This document shows positions 1 through 11,245 of a stretch of 64,000 bases of DNA, one piece after another (the stretch's first letter is position 1; each line of letters opens with the position of its first letter). A program made the position numbers and the translations under genes. Origin of the DNA: Leuctra nigra (taxonomy: Eukaryota > Arthropoda > Insecta > Plecoptera > Leuctridae); the NCBI GenBank assembly GCA_934045905.1, contig OW203768.1:8584316-8648315 (forward strand), written 5' to 3'. Below the pieces are notes generated by a model. That model worked only from the letters and a program-made list of their open reading frames with translations. It was not told where the DNA came from and searched no databases.

Positions 1-96
1 AAATCGGCATAGGCGTATTTTTTTAAAGAAATAAGTTCTTGCACGGACACAAGCTGTGCTACAAGCTGTATGAATAAACTAACAAAAGAAGTGATA

Positions 97-1376
97 TCCC
101 AGAAAAAAACACTCCGTGTAAAAAAGGCAGCCAAGTCTCTTTACTTTAAAAAAATTCAACACCGAAAAGGAGTGATATCAAAAAAGGAGCCAAGTCAATG
201 ACATTTCCAAATATTTAATCGTATCTTTGAAATAAAAGTATAAACACCGAGAAATACTTTACAAAAGGACTTGGCGCATCGTTTTTTTAAAGACATTTTT
301 CTATTCATAAGCATGTGCCATTTATATACAACCGTCATTTTGAATGTTTAGAATAATAGGGAAACATCTTTCAATTAGGTACATATTATACATACCTTCT
401 GTAAAATATTTTCTATATGATTATATACGCTATGAAACTTGTTGTCTATGCTTTCTATAAATATACACAATAGTTATCTTCGTAATATTGTTTCGTGGTG
501 AATATAATTAAGTCTCATGCGTTATACCTTCTCATCATGTAACAATTTCTATTAATACACATTTTATAAAAATACATTTCACAAAGAAGACAGTCATATT
601 GAATTTCTATTAAAAAATTTAACTTTATACACTTGACACTTCAAAAATATATAATTGTGTTCCATTAGTTAGTAATTATTTGACAACGTTTCATGATTTC
701 CTTCAGTCAAGATCAAATTATGAAAAGATACCAGTCTAATATCGCCATATTAACAGTACTGCAAGAATATGTATGAGCCCACTTCCAATTGATATGAAGG
801 GATGTGTGTTGTGAAAAATATCCGACCGAACCGGGGCACGAACTTGGGACCTCTCACTTGCCGGGCGAGAGCTCTACCAACTGAGCTACCCGATCGGACG
901 GGCGGACATTAGACACAACACACTGATGAGGATCCTGACTCCTGACTCCATGGAAGTTTTCCAAAGAAACCTACATTCTCACCACTTCCAATTGTTATGT
1001 AATTCTTTCACCCTTATATTACTTATATATTATAGCATAAAATCATGCTTCTATCGCCATTGACAAAACTATAAAATAGTCATTACTAAAAGTAGCTTGA
1101 TTCATAGATTCTGGCTCTAATAGAAAGAGGAAAATGTACCTACTTGTAAATTTCTTTCCACTTTTAGGATAGAATGATGTCTTTAAAAAAACGATGCGCC
1201 AAGTCCTTTTGTAAAGTATTTCTCGGTGTTTATACTTTTATTTCAAAGATACGATTAAATATTTGGAAATGTCATTGACTTGGCTCCTTTTTTGATATCA
1301 CTCCTTTTCGGTGTTGAATTTTTTTAAAGTAAAGAGACTTGGCTGCCTTTTTTACACGGAGTGTTTTTTTCTGGGA
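97..1376. mobile_element. Long terminal inverted-repeat element
   Basis: The ends are about 203-bp inverted repeats (97-299 and 1174-1376) that look identical. They begin TCCCAGAAAAAAACACTCC and are flanked by TA on both sides (95-96 and 1377-1378), as expected of Tc1/mariner-type insertion. No transposase frame is visible, and the interior is AT-rich with a tRNA-like SINE head at 824-895. Related hairpins at 16597-16945 and 20105-20983 each sit at the right end of a family-X repeat, as this one does when seen at 47262-50205. It may therefore be the tail of X rather than a separate insertion. Confidence 0.75.
824..895 (-). mobile_element. tRNA-derived SINE head
   Basis: On the minus strand 72 nt fold as a cloverleaf: 7-bp acceptor with wobble pairs, D arm GCTCAGTTGGTAGAGC, and anticodon stem CTCGC/GTGAG around loop CCGGCAA. 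The anticodon would be GGC (Ala), but base 33 is C instead of U, and the T stem is damaged (CCAAG/CCCCG). A relative at 45125-45196 shares the flank GGGATGTGYGTTGTGAAAAA, so this is a dispersed SINE and not a working tRNA gene. Confidence 0.7.
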
Positions 1377-1926
1377 TAAAGGTTTACTAGTATAACTTGA
1401 AAAAATGCTTGTTTTATGCAGGGTTGTTGAATGTATTGATCTCAGAATAAATTTGGGGAGCAATAAATGTAGATATTTATTTTAACTACCGCCGCAAGGA
1501 AAGGGTTTGCGGGCAAAGCCCCCGAGAAAATTGTGTACTGATACTGAATAGGTACACTCGGCCAAACAAAAATTGATCGTTGATCAAATTTGATTGACTG
1601 ATAAATGTTAGATTGCACCATCCGAAGTCAGTCCAAGGGATCTCCTTGTCTCACTCTAGTAGGTGACCCCACATTTCAAAGATTATAACAAGCTTTGATT
1701 GGTATGGGACATGACCAGCAGTCATTCAAATTTGATCAACGATCAATTTTTGTTTGGCCGAGTGTACATTTGTTTTGGTACAATTTTGGGAGGAAAAAAT
1801 GGGAAAAATACGAGTACCTACTAAGCAACTCTTTACTGCCGAAGGAGCGACCCTGTATTTATATTAAAACTACCGATATTCAAATTCAGACAATGCTGGT
1901 GGGTTGCCTTCAAGTACGTACTTTGC

Positions 1927-2984
1927 CCTGGAGGGCTATTCTAAATTCCCTTGTCGTCTCGTTTCATGTGATACGGGCTCAATGCACACTGGAGTGCTAT
2001 CTATTTAACATGGTAGTGACGGCGTATCAATTGATTGAGCGAGCGTCACCACGGTACTCTTACGGCACTTTCTCTGTGCTTTTTTTTTTTTTTTTTTGTG
2101 TTCACTGCCCAGGTCAAACCGCATAACCAATCGATCTGAAATTTTGCACACGTACTAACGTAATCTATGCGGTCTCTGGGATCGTTTTTGAAAGGGATCC
2201 TGTGATTGTTTTAAATTTTAAAGAAATTATCTTTCGATTGGTTGGCCCATTAAATTTGAAATTTTGATAAGTCATTACGACCAACATTTTGCCCAATCAA
2301 ACAAAATTTCATTCAAAACCTCCCATTGGTTAAAATTTAAAAAAATATTTCATGTGTTTTTTTAAATTTAAACTAGAACCGTATGACCGATCAACTTAAA
2401 ACTTTGCATGGCCATTGGGACCAACATTATCTGTATTTGTGACTACTTTCAGACTATTCTGTGTTTAAATCCAAACGTAATTGACATTTTCCGGACATTT
2501 TGCGTGTTGGCTGTCAAATTTCTCGAAAATGTTGATCACGGCTACTTTGACTCTTCAGTTCTAATCCAAGGTAGTTGAGCAAAAACTTTTTAACGCATAT
2601 GAAACTAATAATTACCGTTCAACAGATCATAACAGATCGATCTGATATTGTGTACACACACTAATATCGTATGAGTGGTCCCAGGTATATTTTTTGAAAG
2701 AGATTATGTGATTTTTGAATATTTACTGGGAACGTAGTTCAATAAAGGTTCAATCGATCAACTCAAAACTTTACATTGTGATTGGGACTAATATTTGAGT
2801 GATATTTGGAGATTTTTAAACAAGTCTGTGAAAAATTCAAGAATTATTGGCTTTTAATGATATTTTTGATAGACGCAGAATTTCGGTTCGAGGTGTTGCG
2901 CGTATCCGTGCTCGCTCATCAACGCGTTTCACAGAGCGTTTTCCTAGTACGAGACGACAAGGGAATTTAGAATAGCCCCCCAGG
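1927..2984. mobile_element. TIR element carrying a Helitron-like insert
   Basis: About 36 bp at 1927-1962 recur inverted at 2949-2984 with one difference (core GGGCTATTCTAAATTCCC). This marks the ends of a DNA transposon without a recognisable transposase. I could not define a target-site duplication, so the superfamily is open. Most of its interior is the Helitron-like repeat 2035-2947. Confidence 0.6.
2035..2947 (+). mobile_element. Non-autonomous Helitron-like repeat
   Basis: Dispersed family starting TTGAGCGAGCG and ending in a short hairpin (AACGC...GCGTT in better copies) followed by CTAG and then T, the typical Helitron 3' arrangement. Other copies are at 28198-29522 (minus), 33574-34591 (plus) and a fragment at 43009-43273. 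The body carries degenerate repeats of the type 'GATCGATCTGAAATTTTGC'. No Rep/helicase frame is present. The 5' end does not show a clean TC, so the class is tentative. Confidence 0.5.
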
Positions 2985-3219
2985 CCTGCTATAGAATAGA
3001 AAAAGCAAGAAGAGCATCAAGTACTATATTGAAACTTAAGGTTGCAGGAGGGGATGAGATTTTAAGACCCAAAAGTGTCTGCAATTTGGACTTTCACAAT
3101 TATTTGTTGTTGAACCTGAAGACTCACAGCAATATAAAATAGCAGGCACTCACCGGGAATTATCTGACTATTTTATGATATTTAAATGAGTTCTACCAAT
3201 TTGCCCTAATTAGAATGCA

Positions 3220-3799
3220 TGAAAATGATAATGTATAAAATGTATTTCCTGCCAATTCTAACATACGGGGCAGTGACGTGGTCAGCGGGAGGAAAGGAAA
3301 TGGATCAGCTTCAGGCAGCGGAGATGAAGTTCTTGAGGAGTGTGAAGGGAGTCACAAGAATGGACAAGATTAGAAGTAAGAAGATAAGAAGTGAGCTGGG
3401 GGTAGAGAGATTGGGGTTTAAACTGGGCAGAGAGAGGCTTCGGTGGTTTGGCCACATGAAGAGGATGGGAACAGGGCGAGTGCCACGGCGGGTGTTTGAG
3501 TCGGCTACTTCGGGACCACGAAGAGTAGGAAGACCAAGAGAGAGGTGGATTGGAGTTATTAAAGAGGATGTGTTGGAGAGAGGAGGAAGGTGGAGTGTGT
3601 TGGAGGCTGAGAGACAGTGGGAGGACAGAACAAGGTGGAGGCAATTTGTGGAACAATTGGAAGTGGAGGAAGAAGAAGAAGACGAGGAGACGCCAGGCGT
3701 GGCCAGCCGGTCTCCAGTAGTCCTGCGGCCCTAGTGTTGGTGGGAACACCCACCCCCTGACCCATTTTATGGATGGAACCAGTGGAAAGATTATTATTA
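3220..3799 (+). mobile_element. 5'-truncated RTE-like non-LTR retrotransposon
   Basis: Encodes the last ~171 residues of a reverse transcriptase-endonuclease polyprotein (3219-3734): thumb motif ILTYGAVTWSAGGKEM, then RLRWFGHMKRM and RRVGRPRERW, the hallmark C-terminal tail of these elements. The 3' end is a short UTR followed by an ATT microsatellite, as in RTE-clade elements. The insertion is framed by an exact 10-bp duplication TTAGAATGCA (3210-3219 and 3800-3809). It lacks the endonuclease and the RT palm, so it is a dead copy. Confidence 0.85.
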
Positions 3800-3933
3800 T
3801 TAGAATGCAGGTTGTACGAGTGAGTACACTTTTATGAAAACTTCATTCGGGCCACCTGCATCAGGAAACGGCTTACTATAAAAATTTGGTATTTTTTGTG
3901 CACATCCGGAATTATTACAGTTAATGTCATTAA

Positions 3934-4957
3934 TAGAGATCCGATTATATGGTGATCGCGAAATTTTCGAAGTGTTGTAAATGACTCATATTTCTATATA
4001 TAAATGCGTTTCCATATGTTTCTGACCCAAAAACACTGGAATCTAATCGCGACAAAACGCGAAATTCACACTTTTCAGCGAAAAACACCGCCAACCAGTG
4101 TAAATCGCGAAATATTCCACGAAATATGGCATAATCATCTGATTTTACCGATTTTACTTGCCGCGTAGCTGTTTTTTCCCGATTCCGTGATATTGGGGAG
4201 CGGCCCGCCCCGCCATCAACGTGTTTGCTTTTCACTTGAATCCAATCCAAGCTAAGAATCCTGGCGGGCCGCTCCCTGAACCACCCCCCTACCCCTCTAG
4301 GCGAAGTCAGCCGATTCCGGTCGAACTTGTACGAGCTCGTGGTCTAGCTAGGCTCACTGGCTCACTCGACATTCCCATGATCTGCAGTGCACCTGCTGGG
4401 TCTGACCACTGATGAGAGTTTCGTGAGAGGTCACGTGGTGTGGTCCGCTTCGTGCCTGGTTCGTGAGTGTTTGTGTAGGTACAAAGACTGTTTATTATTC
4501 TCGAAAATGAAGAAGACGGCAGCAACTAGGGCGCTCGAATTCAAGTCTCACGGATTTTACGTCAGTGACGAGAAAATGCAGAAATCTTAACAATGGTGGC
4601 ATTTGAGTAGGCCTTGTCGTTTTTTATATTTGATTTATTTTTGCATTGTTCAAATTCTATAATACCTAGATGATATAATATTCTAATAGAGGATGTTCTA
4701 ATATTGTTCTATGTTCTATCTTATATTGCTCTTGTTCTAGAGTATAATATTGTTTTAACATCCTCCAATAAAAAGCAATATCAACCAAAATCCTGCTATC
4801 ACTTGGTCCATTTTCTTTCATTTGTCTATTAGTTTAGCCTCTTAAAAAAATCGCGAAAAATCGCGAAATGTGCATTTTTAAAAAACACTAAATTGAGAAA
4901 TTTTCCATTTTAAAAACGATTTTTTAGAAAAAAAAACACCATAAAATCTGATCTCTA
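3934..4957. mobile_element. Non-autonomous hAT element (TSD GTCATTAA)
   Basis: Imperfect terminal inverted repeats begin TAGAGATC and continue ATATGGTG/TTATGGTG. They are flanked by an exact 8-bp duplication GTCATTAA (3926-3933 and 4958-4965), diagnostic of the hAT superfamily. Both ends are rich in the palindromic word TCGCGA. On the plus strand around 4507-4590 a short frame (MKKTAATRALEFKSHGFYV) is reminiscent of the start of hAT-derived DNA-binding proteins, which suggests an internally deleted autonomous element. It inserted at the tail of the RTE copy 4966-5939. Confidence 0.85.
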
Positions 4958-4965
4958 GTCATTAA

Positions 4966-5939
4966 TAATAATAATCCATCCCTGGTTCCAATTCAATGGG
5001 TCAGGGGGTGGGTGTTCCCACCAACACTAGGGCCGCAGGACTCCTGGAAACTGGCTGGCCACGCCTGGCGTTTCCTCCTCTTCTTCCTCCTCTTCTTCTT
5101 CCACTTCTAACTGTTCCACAAATTCCTTCCACCGTGTTCTGTCCTCCCACTGTCTCTCAGCCTCCAACTCACTCCACCTTCCTCCTCTCTCCAGCACATC
5201 CTCCTTGATCAGTCCAATCCACCTGTCTCTTGGTCGTCCCACTCTCCGAGTTCCCACTGTAGCCGCTTCAAACACCCGCCTTGGCACTCTATCGGTTCCC
5301 ATCCTCTTCATGTGGCCGAACCACCTAAGCCTCTCTCTTCCCAGCTTGAACACCAATCTTTCAACCCCAAGCTCTTTTCTTATCTTCCTACTTCGGATCC
5401 TATCTATTCTTGTCACCCCCTTCACACTCCTCAAAAACTTCATCTCAGCTGCCTGTAGCTGATTCATTTCCTTTCCACCTGCTGACCACGTCACTGCCCC
5501 GTATGTTAGAATTGGCAGTAAATACATCTTGTACATAATGATCTTGCAGACTTGTGGAAACTTCTCATTCCACAGCAACTTCCTCACTACTTGATAAAAT
5601 GCCTCTGCTTTCTTTCTTCTTTCTTGTACTTCTCTGTCTACTTTAGCCTTGTTGGTGAGCAGGCTACCCAGATACTTAAACTCTTCCACCTCCTTCAACC
5701 ATCCCTCTCCAAGCTTGATCCTAGCATGACCTTGTTTAAACTTCTTTCTTTCCATGGACATTACTTCGCTCTTCAGCTTCTCTTCGCTTATTTTCAAACC
5801 CATCTTCTCCGTCTCTTCACTCCACTTATTAATCTTTAACTGAACTTCCTCCCTAGTTTCTCCCCACACCACCACATCATCCACATAAATCAACGTATGA
5901 GTATCGAACCCCTCATTTGGCTCTACTTTCTTCAACATA
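4966..5939 (-). mobile_element. 5'-truncated RTE-like retrotransposon with YVDD motif
   Basis: Minus-strand frame of ~303 residues (5938-5027) from the RT catalytic motif YVDD near its start through the thumb (ILTYGAVTWSAGGKEM) to the tail motifs RLRWFGHMKRM and RRVGRPRDRW. It belongs to the same family as 3220-3799 but is longer. The 3' end abuts an ATT microsatellite at 4966. A 12-bp duplication TTAATGTCATTA is seen at 3921-3932 and 5940-5951; the left copy is now separated by the later hAT insertion. The endonuclease and the N-terminal RT are missing, so it is not autonomous. Confidence 0.85.
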
Positions 5940-6216
5940 TTAATGTCATTATTAATGTCATTAATGACATTAATAATTAATTACGAAAAAAATAAACACT
6001 GAAATTAAATTAATTGTAATTATGTTAGTGAGGCCTCAAGATATTTCAGTACTCCCCCCTAACTCTAGAGTTTCATTGTTTACAGCACGTTCCACAGTCA
6101 TAAATTTCCCAGACCCTCATAAAATAAAACCTTTTTCATACAACCTTTTTGGTAATTTAATAGAAATTGACCCTCGCAATATTGAACAATTTAAGTGCCA
6201 AGACAACAATGTCAGG

Positions 6217-6296
6217 TAGAATGGCGGAAGGATTCGAACCCCCTTAATGTACAGCTACATTCAACCTGTACATTCTATTCATTTTGCTACATTCTA
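6217..6296 (-). other. tRNA-like hairpin of unknown origin
   Basis: On the minus strand 80 nt begin TAGAATG and end CATTCTA, a perfect 7-bp acceptor-like stem. They contain the T-loop-like GGTTCGAATCC and a strong inner stem GTACAG/CTGTAC. The central loop is too long and the D arm is poor, so this is not a normal nuclear tRNA. It could be a mitochondrial-type or degenerate tRNA, or the plus-strand TGGCGGAAGGATTCGAAC could be a retroelement primer-binding site. The frame just upstream (6022-6219, 65 codons) is not recognised. Confidence 0.3.
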
Positions 6297-6419
6297 TACT
6301 GGTTTCCCATATACCAACATGGGGATTTGGCTGGCTTCTTTTGACACTGACCCTATAACTTTATCACTTCTTACTGTCAAAACTTAGCTCCTACCTTGTG
6401 GTCAGCATTAACTCGTATT

Positions 6420-6708
6420 ATTTTTTTTTTTGTCTGGGGCTTAACGTCGCACTGTTCTGCAGCGAGGCTAATGGCGACGGATGGATGATTATGATGATGA
6501 TTGGGAGATGATGGTGAAGATTAGGTAAGGACGGAATGTGGGAAGGAGGCGGTCGTGGCCTATTAGTAGGGTACCTTCCCAGCATTTGCCTGAAGACTGA
6601 GGGAAAACCACGAAAAAACCCCAGTCAGGAAGGACGGCCGCGGGAATCGAACCCGGGCCTCCGGAATACAAGCTGAGAGCGTTAACCACTCACCCAACCT
6701 GCTCACTA
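6420..6708 (-). mobile_element. tRNA-derived SINE
   Basis: Minus-strand element with a Pol III box A (GTGAGTGGTTAACGC) and box B (GGGTTCGATTCCC) near its 5' end at about 6700-6640. A body containing CCTCAGTCTTCAGGCAAATG follows, and it ends in poly(A) (poly-T at 6420-6432 on the plus strand). A truncated relative lies at 27110-27275. It sits in the XPO1 intron downstream of exon C. Confidence 0.75.
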
Positions 6709-6827
6709 GATGCTCTTTGCTGACAAATTGAACAATTAAAAAATCTGAGCTCTGCGCTGATCCACCATTTCCGTAAACATCCACAGTGTCTATTACAAGA
6801 CAGTATTAGATTGAAACTCCGACTCAC

Positions 6828-7062
6828 CATGCATGAACTCGAAAAGCTTGTTGACGACGGTCTTGAGGAACTTCCAGTGGGCGCGGAGGAAGCGCGGGTA
6901 CTGCCCGACGACGTACATGATGTTGGAGGCGATGATGGCCTTGTTGTCCTTGCCCTTCTTCTGTTCGCACAGACAGAGCAGGTCCTTGATGACGATCACG
7001 AGGAACTTCTTCTCGTCCTCAACTTCCAGCGCCCCCGAGATGCTCCCCACCGCCCAGCACAG
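6828..7062 (-). CDS. XPO1: Exportin-1 exon C, copy 1
   Basis: 235-bp exon with acceptor GCCGCAG before CTGTGCTGG and donor G|GTGAGT, ending in phase 1. It encodes HEAT repeats of the cargo-binding region. The stretch [17 protein letters not shown] includes the conserved cysteine that corresponds to human Cys528, the residue modified by leptomycin B in the nuclear-export-signal groove. It ends NKLFEFMH. This copy keeps the alanine of FLRAHWKF, which is conserved from yeast to human. The next exon (D) is not left of it within the window. If the 48.8-kb period continues, exon D should lie about 2.1-2.3 kb left of base 1. Confidence 0.95.
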
Positions 7063-7163
7063 CTGCGGCAAGACAATCACGTCAATACACTGTCTTTTAC
7101 GCTTCGGTCGGTTACAGGTCGGCGTGAGGTGTGGTTTAATATAGATTGGCCAGTGGTCGAGGT

Positions 7164-7965
7164 TAGTGATGGGAAAATTCCCAGAATTTATTTTTTGGGG
7201 AATATTCCCAGGGAAAATTCCCGGGAATATTCCCGAAGGCAGGGAATATTGGGAATTTATTAATTCTACAAAATGTATGCTTAAACTGAATAAATAGGAA
7301 AATAGTTCAACAAAAGTAATTATTGATAGGTAGTTGATTTGTTATTCATGATTCATAGTTCAAACGCAGTTGCAGAAAAATAAAAAATAAAGCAGATATC
7401 GAATTTTGGAAGCGTTATGACAATTTTAAGCAAGTAGGTTAAATTTTAGTTCACCAGTTCACACTGGTGCACTGAAATGACTGCACGTAAATATTTTAAA
7501 AGTACAAACCGCGCATTATAGGTCAAAATGAGCTCACATTTCTTTTGATTTTGACAAAATTATAAAGTTTAAATATTTAATTAAAAATGGCAGCCATGAC
7601 AAAAAAAATATTAAAAATTAAATCGTCAGACTTCTCGGTAAGAAATTTCTACAATACAGCAAACGGGTAGATTAGGTACCAAAATATTTCTAACCTACAG
7701 AATTTCACAAGCACCTGTAATCAAAACGGAGAAAAAGTAATGGGACAGCGAATCTCTTACAGATTCTATCACTATCCTGTGGAACTGAAGTGTTATTGTG
7801 CCACATTTGAATCTATACATAAGAATCCAAGTCATGGTACCTGATGTTCATTTAAATAAAAAATTCCCAACTTTTGGGAATTTATATTTACCTTGGGAAA
7901 GTTCCTGGGAATATTCCCATGTGCGGGAATATTCCCACGGGAAAATTCCCGGCTACCCATCACTA
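7164..7965. mobile_element. hAT MITE (TSD GTCGAGGT)
   Basis: Terminal TAGTGATGGG inverted repeats with an exact 8-bp duplication GTCGAGGT (7156-7163 and 7966-7973). Both ends carry several copies of the palindrome GGGAATATTCCC and the related GGGAAAATTCCC. The 802-bp interior is AT-rich without coding capacity. It lies in the XPO1 intron between exons B and C. Confidence 0.9.
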
Positions 7966-8039
7966 GTCGAGGTAACTGCCCCAATCTCAGCCGTAGTGTA
8001 AAACGAAACTATTACACTGAACGTTAGCACACAAATCAA

Positions 8040-8837
8040 TAGGGTTGGGACTTGACATTGATTTTTCGATTTGACATCGATGTCAAATGAAATATTGAGT
8101 TTCGATTCGACATCGATTTGAATTGTTTAATCAAATAATCGTTTTACATCGTTTCAAAAAAATCCGAGAATTTACGCGCAGTATTGTAGAGCTGGCAACA
8201 GTGCCGCGTGACTCTCTCTAGATCAGCTGAGTGGCCTGCTTCCGCCCTTCCTGCATACCGCGTGTGCAGTTGAGGGTGGGTTGGTCAGTTGTCTCGTGCC
8301 ATTCAGCTCGTGTTGTTTTTATTCTCTCTTGAAAGAATGTTTCCATGCAAAAAAATATAATCCCGCCGTAGAGACGAAGTGAATTGTGGAAAGTGTTCGA
8401 GTTTGAAGTGAACATTACGGGCAACATTGCTAAAGGATGTTGAATGCAGACAGTGTTATGCTTCACGGGATATATTCCAGCAACAAGTCTAATAAAACCA
8501 TGAATTTCCAACTGGATTTGCGACAATTTTTTTTCATTAATTGTTCCCTTTTACTATAATAAATGCTTGTAGTTTATTTTAAATGAAAAATTTTCTTTAC
8601 TTCAATCATTTCCTCGTAATTTGTTGCCGCGAGGGGGGTGTGAGAGGGACATCTCTCGCGCTAGGAACATGGTCTTGGGCAGACGCAAATTCAGTGTTGC
8701 CAAATTTCGCCGCGATTATTTCGACGTGGACAATTGTTACGATGTCAAAATTATTTCGATGTCGAAATTATTTCGATTTGATGTCGAAATTTTCAGTTTG
8801 ACATCGATTTAGCAATTCAAATCGAATCCCAACCCTA
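8040..8837. mobile_element. hAT MITE (TSD CAAATCAA)
   Basis: Terminal TAGGGTTGGG inverted repeats flanked by an exact duplication CAAATCAA (8032-8039 and 8838-8845). The ends are filled with the palindrome GACATCGATGTC and derivatives (TTTGACATCGAT). The 798-bp element has no convincing transposase frame and sits in the same XPO1 intron, 67 bp from the previous MITE's target duplication. Confidence 0.9.
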
Positions 8838-8924
8838 CAAATCAACAATAATTCTGGAACCTCAAACACTTTAAACACAATCCCTTCATTGGTTGAAAAT
8901 TGGCAATAGCATACCTATTTACTA

Positions 8925-9568
8925 TATAGGTCAGTTAGGGTACCCGGGTATAAACCAGGTACCCGGGTACGCCATTACCCAAGTACCTGAAATGGCGGGT
9001 AGGTACTCGGGTATATATATATTTATTTTTTTAGGGATTAGAATTTGCATTTTTGGATCAGCTGCCACTATCACCAGATGTTGTTTATAGTTATGTAGGC
9101 AAACTGAATTTAACACTTATTTATATTTCCCAAAACTCAGCAATCCCAACCAATAATTGGTTTGTAAATTCATTGTTTGTAATTTCATCAGAATTATGTG
9201 AGTTGGGATGAATTATTGATGGGGAGGTGGGTGGAGGATTGATTGAGGAGATGCAGGCAAGATATACCTTAATAAATACCAACTGCAATATGAAAAGATT
9301 TTCCTCGAGTGGGACTCGAGTCCATTGTATTCAATAGACACAACGTACAACATAACGTCATAACATAACATAACGTAAAATAACATAACGTCCACAACGT
9401 CCATACAACGTCCATTGTATGGACTCCCCAAAGACACAGATAAGGCGGCAGGCTCAGTGCAAAAAAATTCAAAGCAATTTACAAAAAAATATAAAAAGTT
9501 AGGTATTTATTACTTGGGTAATTAAAGCGGGTACCCGGGTCCAAAACATTACCCGAATTTGACCTCTA
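8925..9568. mobile_element. Probable older hAT MITE
   Basis: The ends TATAGGTCA (8925) and TGACCTCTA (9568) are near-inverted repeats. They enclose repeated GTACCCGGGTAC palindromes at the left and GGGTACCCGGGT at the right. I see no convincing 8-bp duplication (ATTTACTA against ATACTTGT), so the boundaries are less certain. A CATAACGT-rich stretch lies at 9340-9410. Confidence 0.55.
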
Positions 9569-10015
9569 ATACTTGTACTAGGTATACTTGTCTGCAAAAT
9601 GTAATTTAAGTGGGGATGGGATGATTTCGATTTCCAACTTCACACTACAGCTTGAGAAAAAGTAAAATTGAGACCAATTAGCCAGTTCAATATAAAATAC
9701 GTTTTATTCTCTTTTTAATATAGAGAAAAATAGAAAAAATACTGACAGAAGTACACTAGGTAATGTGAAAATTACTCAAAAATTGTTCTAGGTTAATATA
9801 AAATACAGAACAGTTAGATAATTTTCTCTCACCAAAAATAGTAAAGAATCGGAATTGTTAAAAAATCAGAATTGAAAGAATCGGTATTGGACTCCAGAAA
9901 TAGTGGATTCTTTCTACTCTGATTTAATATTTATACATGCTGAACACATTTTAATAATTTCATAGCCAACCAGCCATCATATGATTCAATGCAAGTAGGT
10001 AACCTCCGCACTCAC

Positions 10016-10258
10016 CGTGTTGATGTTCTTCCACGACCAGTCGATGCCGTTGACCTGCCGCTCGAGCCGGTTGGTCATCACCTTCTCCGTGTCGACGTAG
10101 TCGAGGTGGGTGAGGTAGACGAGCGTCTCGCGCATGTTCTTGTACAGGCTGATGGCGTCCGTGTCCTTCATGAACTCGCGCACCACCTCGCCGTTCTCGT
10201 TCTCCACCACCAGCACCTCCTCCGGCTTCGCCATGCGGCTGATCATGATGCAGCGCAC
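10016..10258 (-). CDS. XPO1: Exportin-1 exon B, copy 1
   Basis: 243 bp (81 codons, phase 0 at both ends). The acceptor TGACCAG precedes GTGCGCTGC and the donor is ACG|GTGAGT. It encodes [18 protein letters not shown] through [12 protein letters not shown], colinear with the mid-HEAT segment of CRM1 across metazoa. It joins exon A (ending DILTK) and exon C (starting LCWAVGS) without a frame change. Confidence 0.96.
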
Positions 10259-11245
10259 CTGGTCACAGGGTCGGAAACACACGGGCGTAAATGATTTGCC
10301 CAGTGGGTGTTGAGAAGAACTGTTGTTGAGTGTAGGGGTTTGAATTACAATTAGCAGTCATTTTCATTATACACGATGATGACGTACAAAATAAATTTAA
10401 AATTTAATTGCGAGAGAAAATCATAATTTGCTAATGCCTTCTACCTACAATGTAAATCAAGAGGTTATTAAGTCTTCGTTGTGAGATTGTTTGGAAAGGA
10501 AGAAATTTTGGATTTTACTTGAAACAGATTACTAGGTACATTTACAGGTACTTTTGACCATAAATTGACCTAAATTTGACACCTACATAGGTGGTATTAT
10601 TACAATGTTTCAAAGAAAATACAAGCGTTTTCTTGTACACTATTACTACTATTTGGAGAAACACATTTTTCTTCAAAGCCCCAAATTGTTTATTTCCAGC
10701 CCCAGGGATAACCCTGCCTGTTGACACGCAAACGCAACGCTTAGTAGGTACCTACTCACATGCTACATCAGATACAATCTATACTACCTACCTAGGTACC
10801 TATTTCTCTAGTGGTGTTTGTTTATTAATAGTAACCCACTGTTCTGCAACTTAATTGTGACAGCTAAAGGATTAAAACGATTGAGAAAGAAAAGAAGAAA
10901 GATGTTGGGAACGTCATGGCCTATTAATAAAGAACCTCTAGCGTTTTCTTCTTAACAGGGAGAACATGAAAAATACTCCGTCAGGATCTTCTTTTTTACA
11001 ACTTTAGCTAGGTACAACTTTACTACCTACCTAACAGGCAACAGTATCTTTGGTTTAAAAATAAAAAATAGAATAGGTAGGTACTACCTACTGTTAAAAA
11101 GTTAAAACCAGAGCCCAGTTATACCTAGTAGGAATAGTTCCTATGTTAATTATGAATCCAAGAAAGCTGTAGGTGGGTAGAGTAAGAAAGTTATAAATCT
11201 GAATGTCCAATATGAATCAACAACACTTAGCAAAACACAACTAAC

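Noticed and set aside
1..1. Base 1 / 48830 as the true edge of a duplication
   Set aside because: It lies in the middle of a family-X element with no junction signal; the coincidence comes from where the window starts.
824..895. Functional tRNA-Ala gene
   Set aside because: Damaged T stem, C at position 33, and dispersed copies with shared flanks point to a SINE.
3282..3749. 155-codon minus-strand frame opposite the RTE fragment
   Set aside because: It is antisense to a clear reverse-transcriptase frame and rich in Pro/Ser/Leu, as expected of a shadow.
8925..9568. 8-bp target duplication for this MITE
   Set aside because: The flanks ATTTACTA and ATACTTGT agree at only about half of their positions, so I did not claim one.
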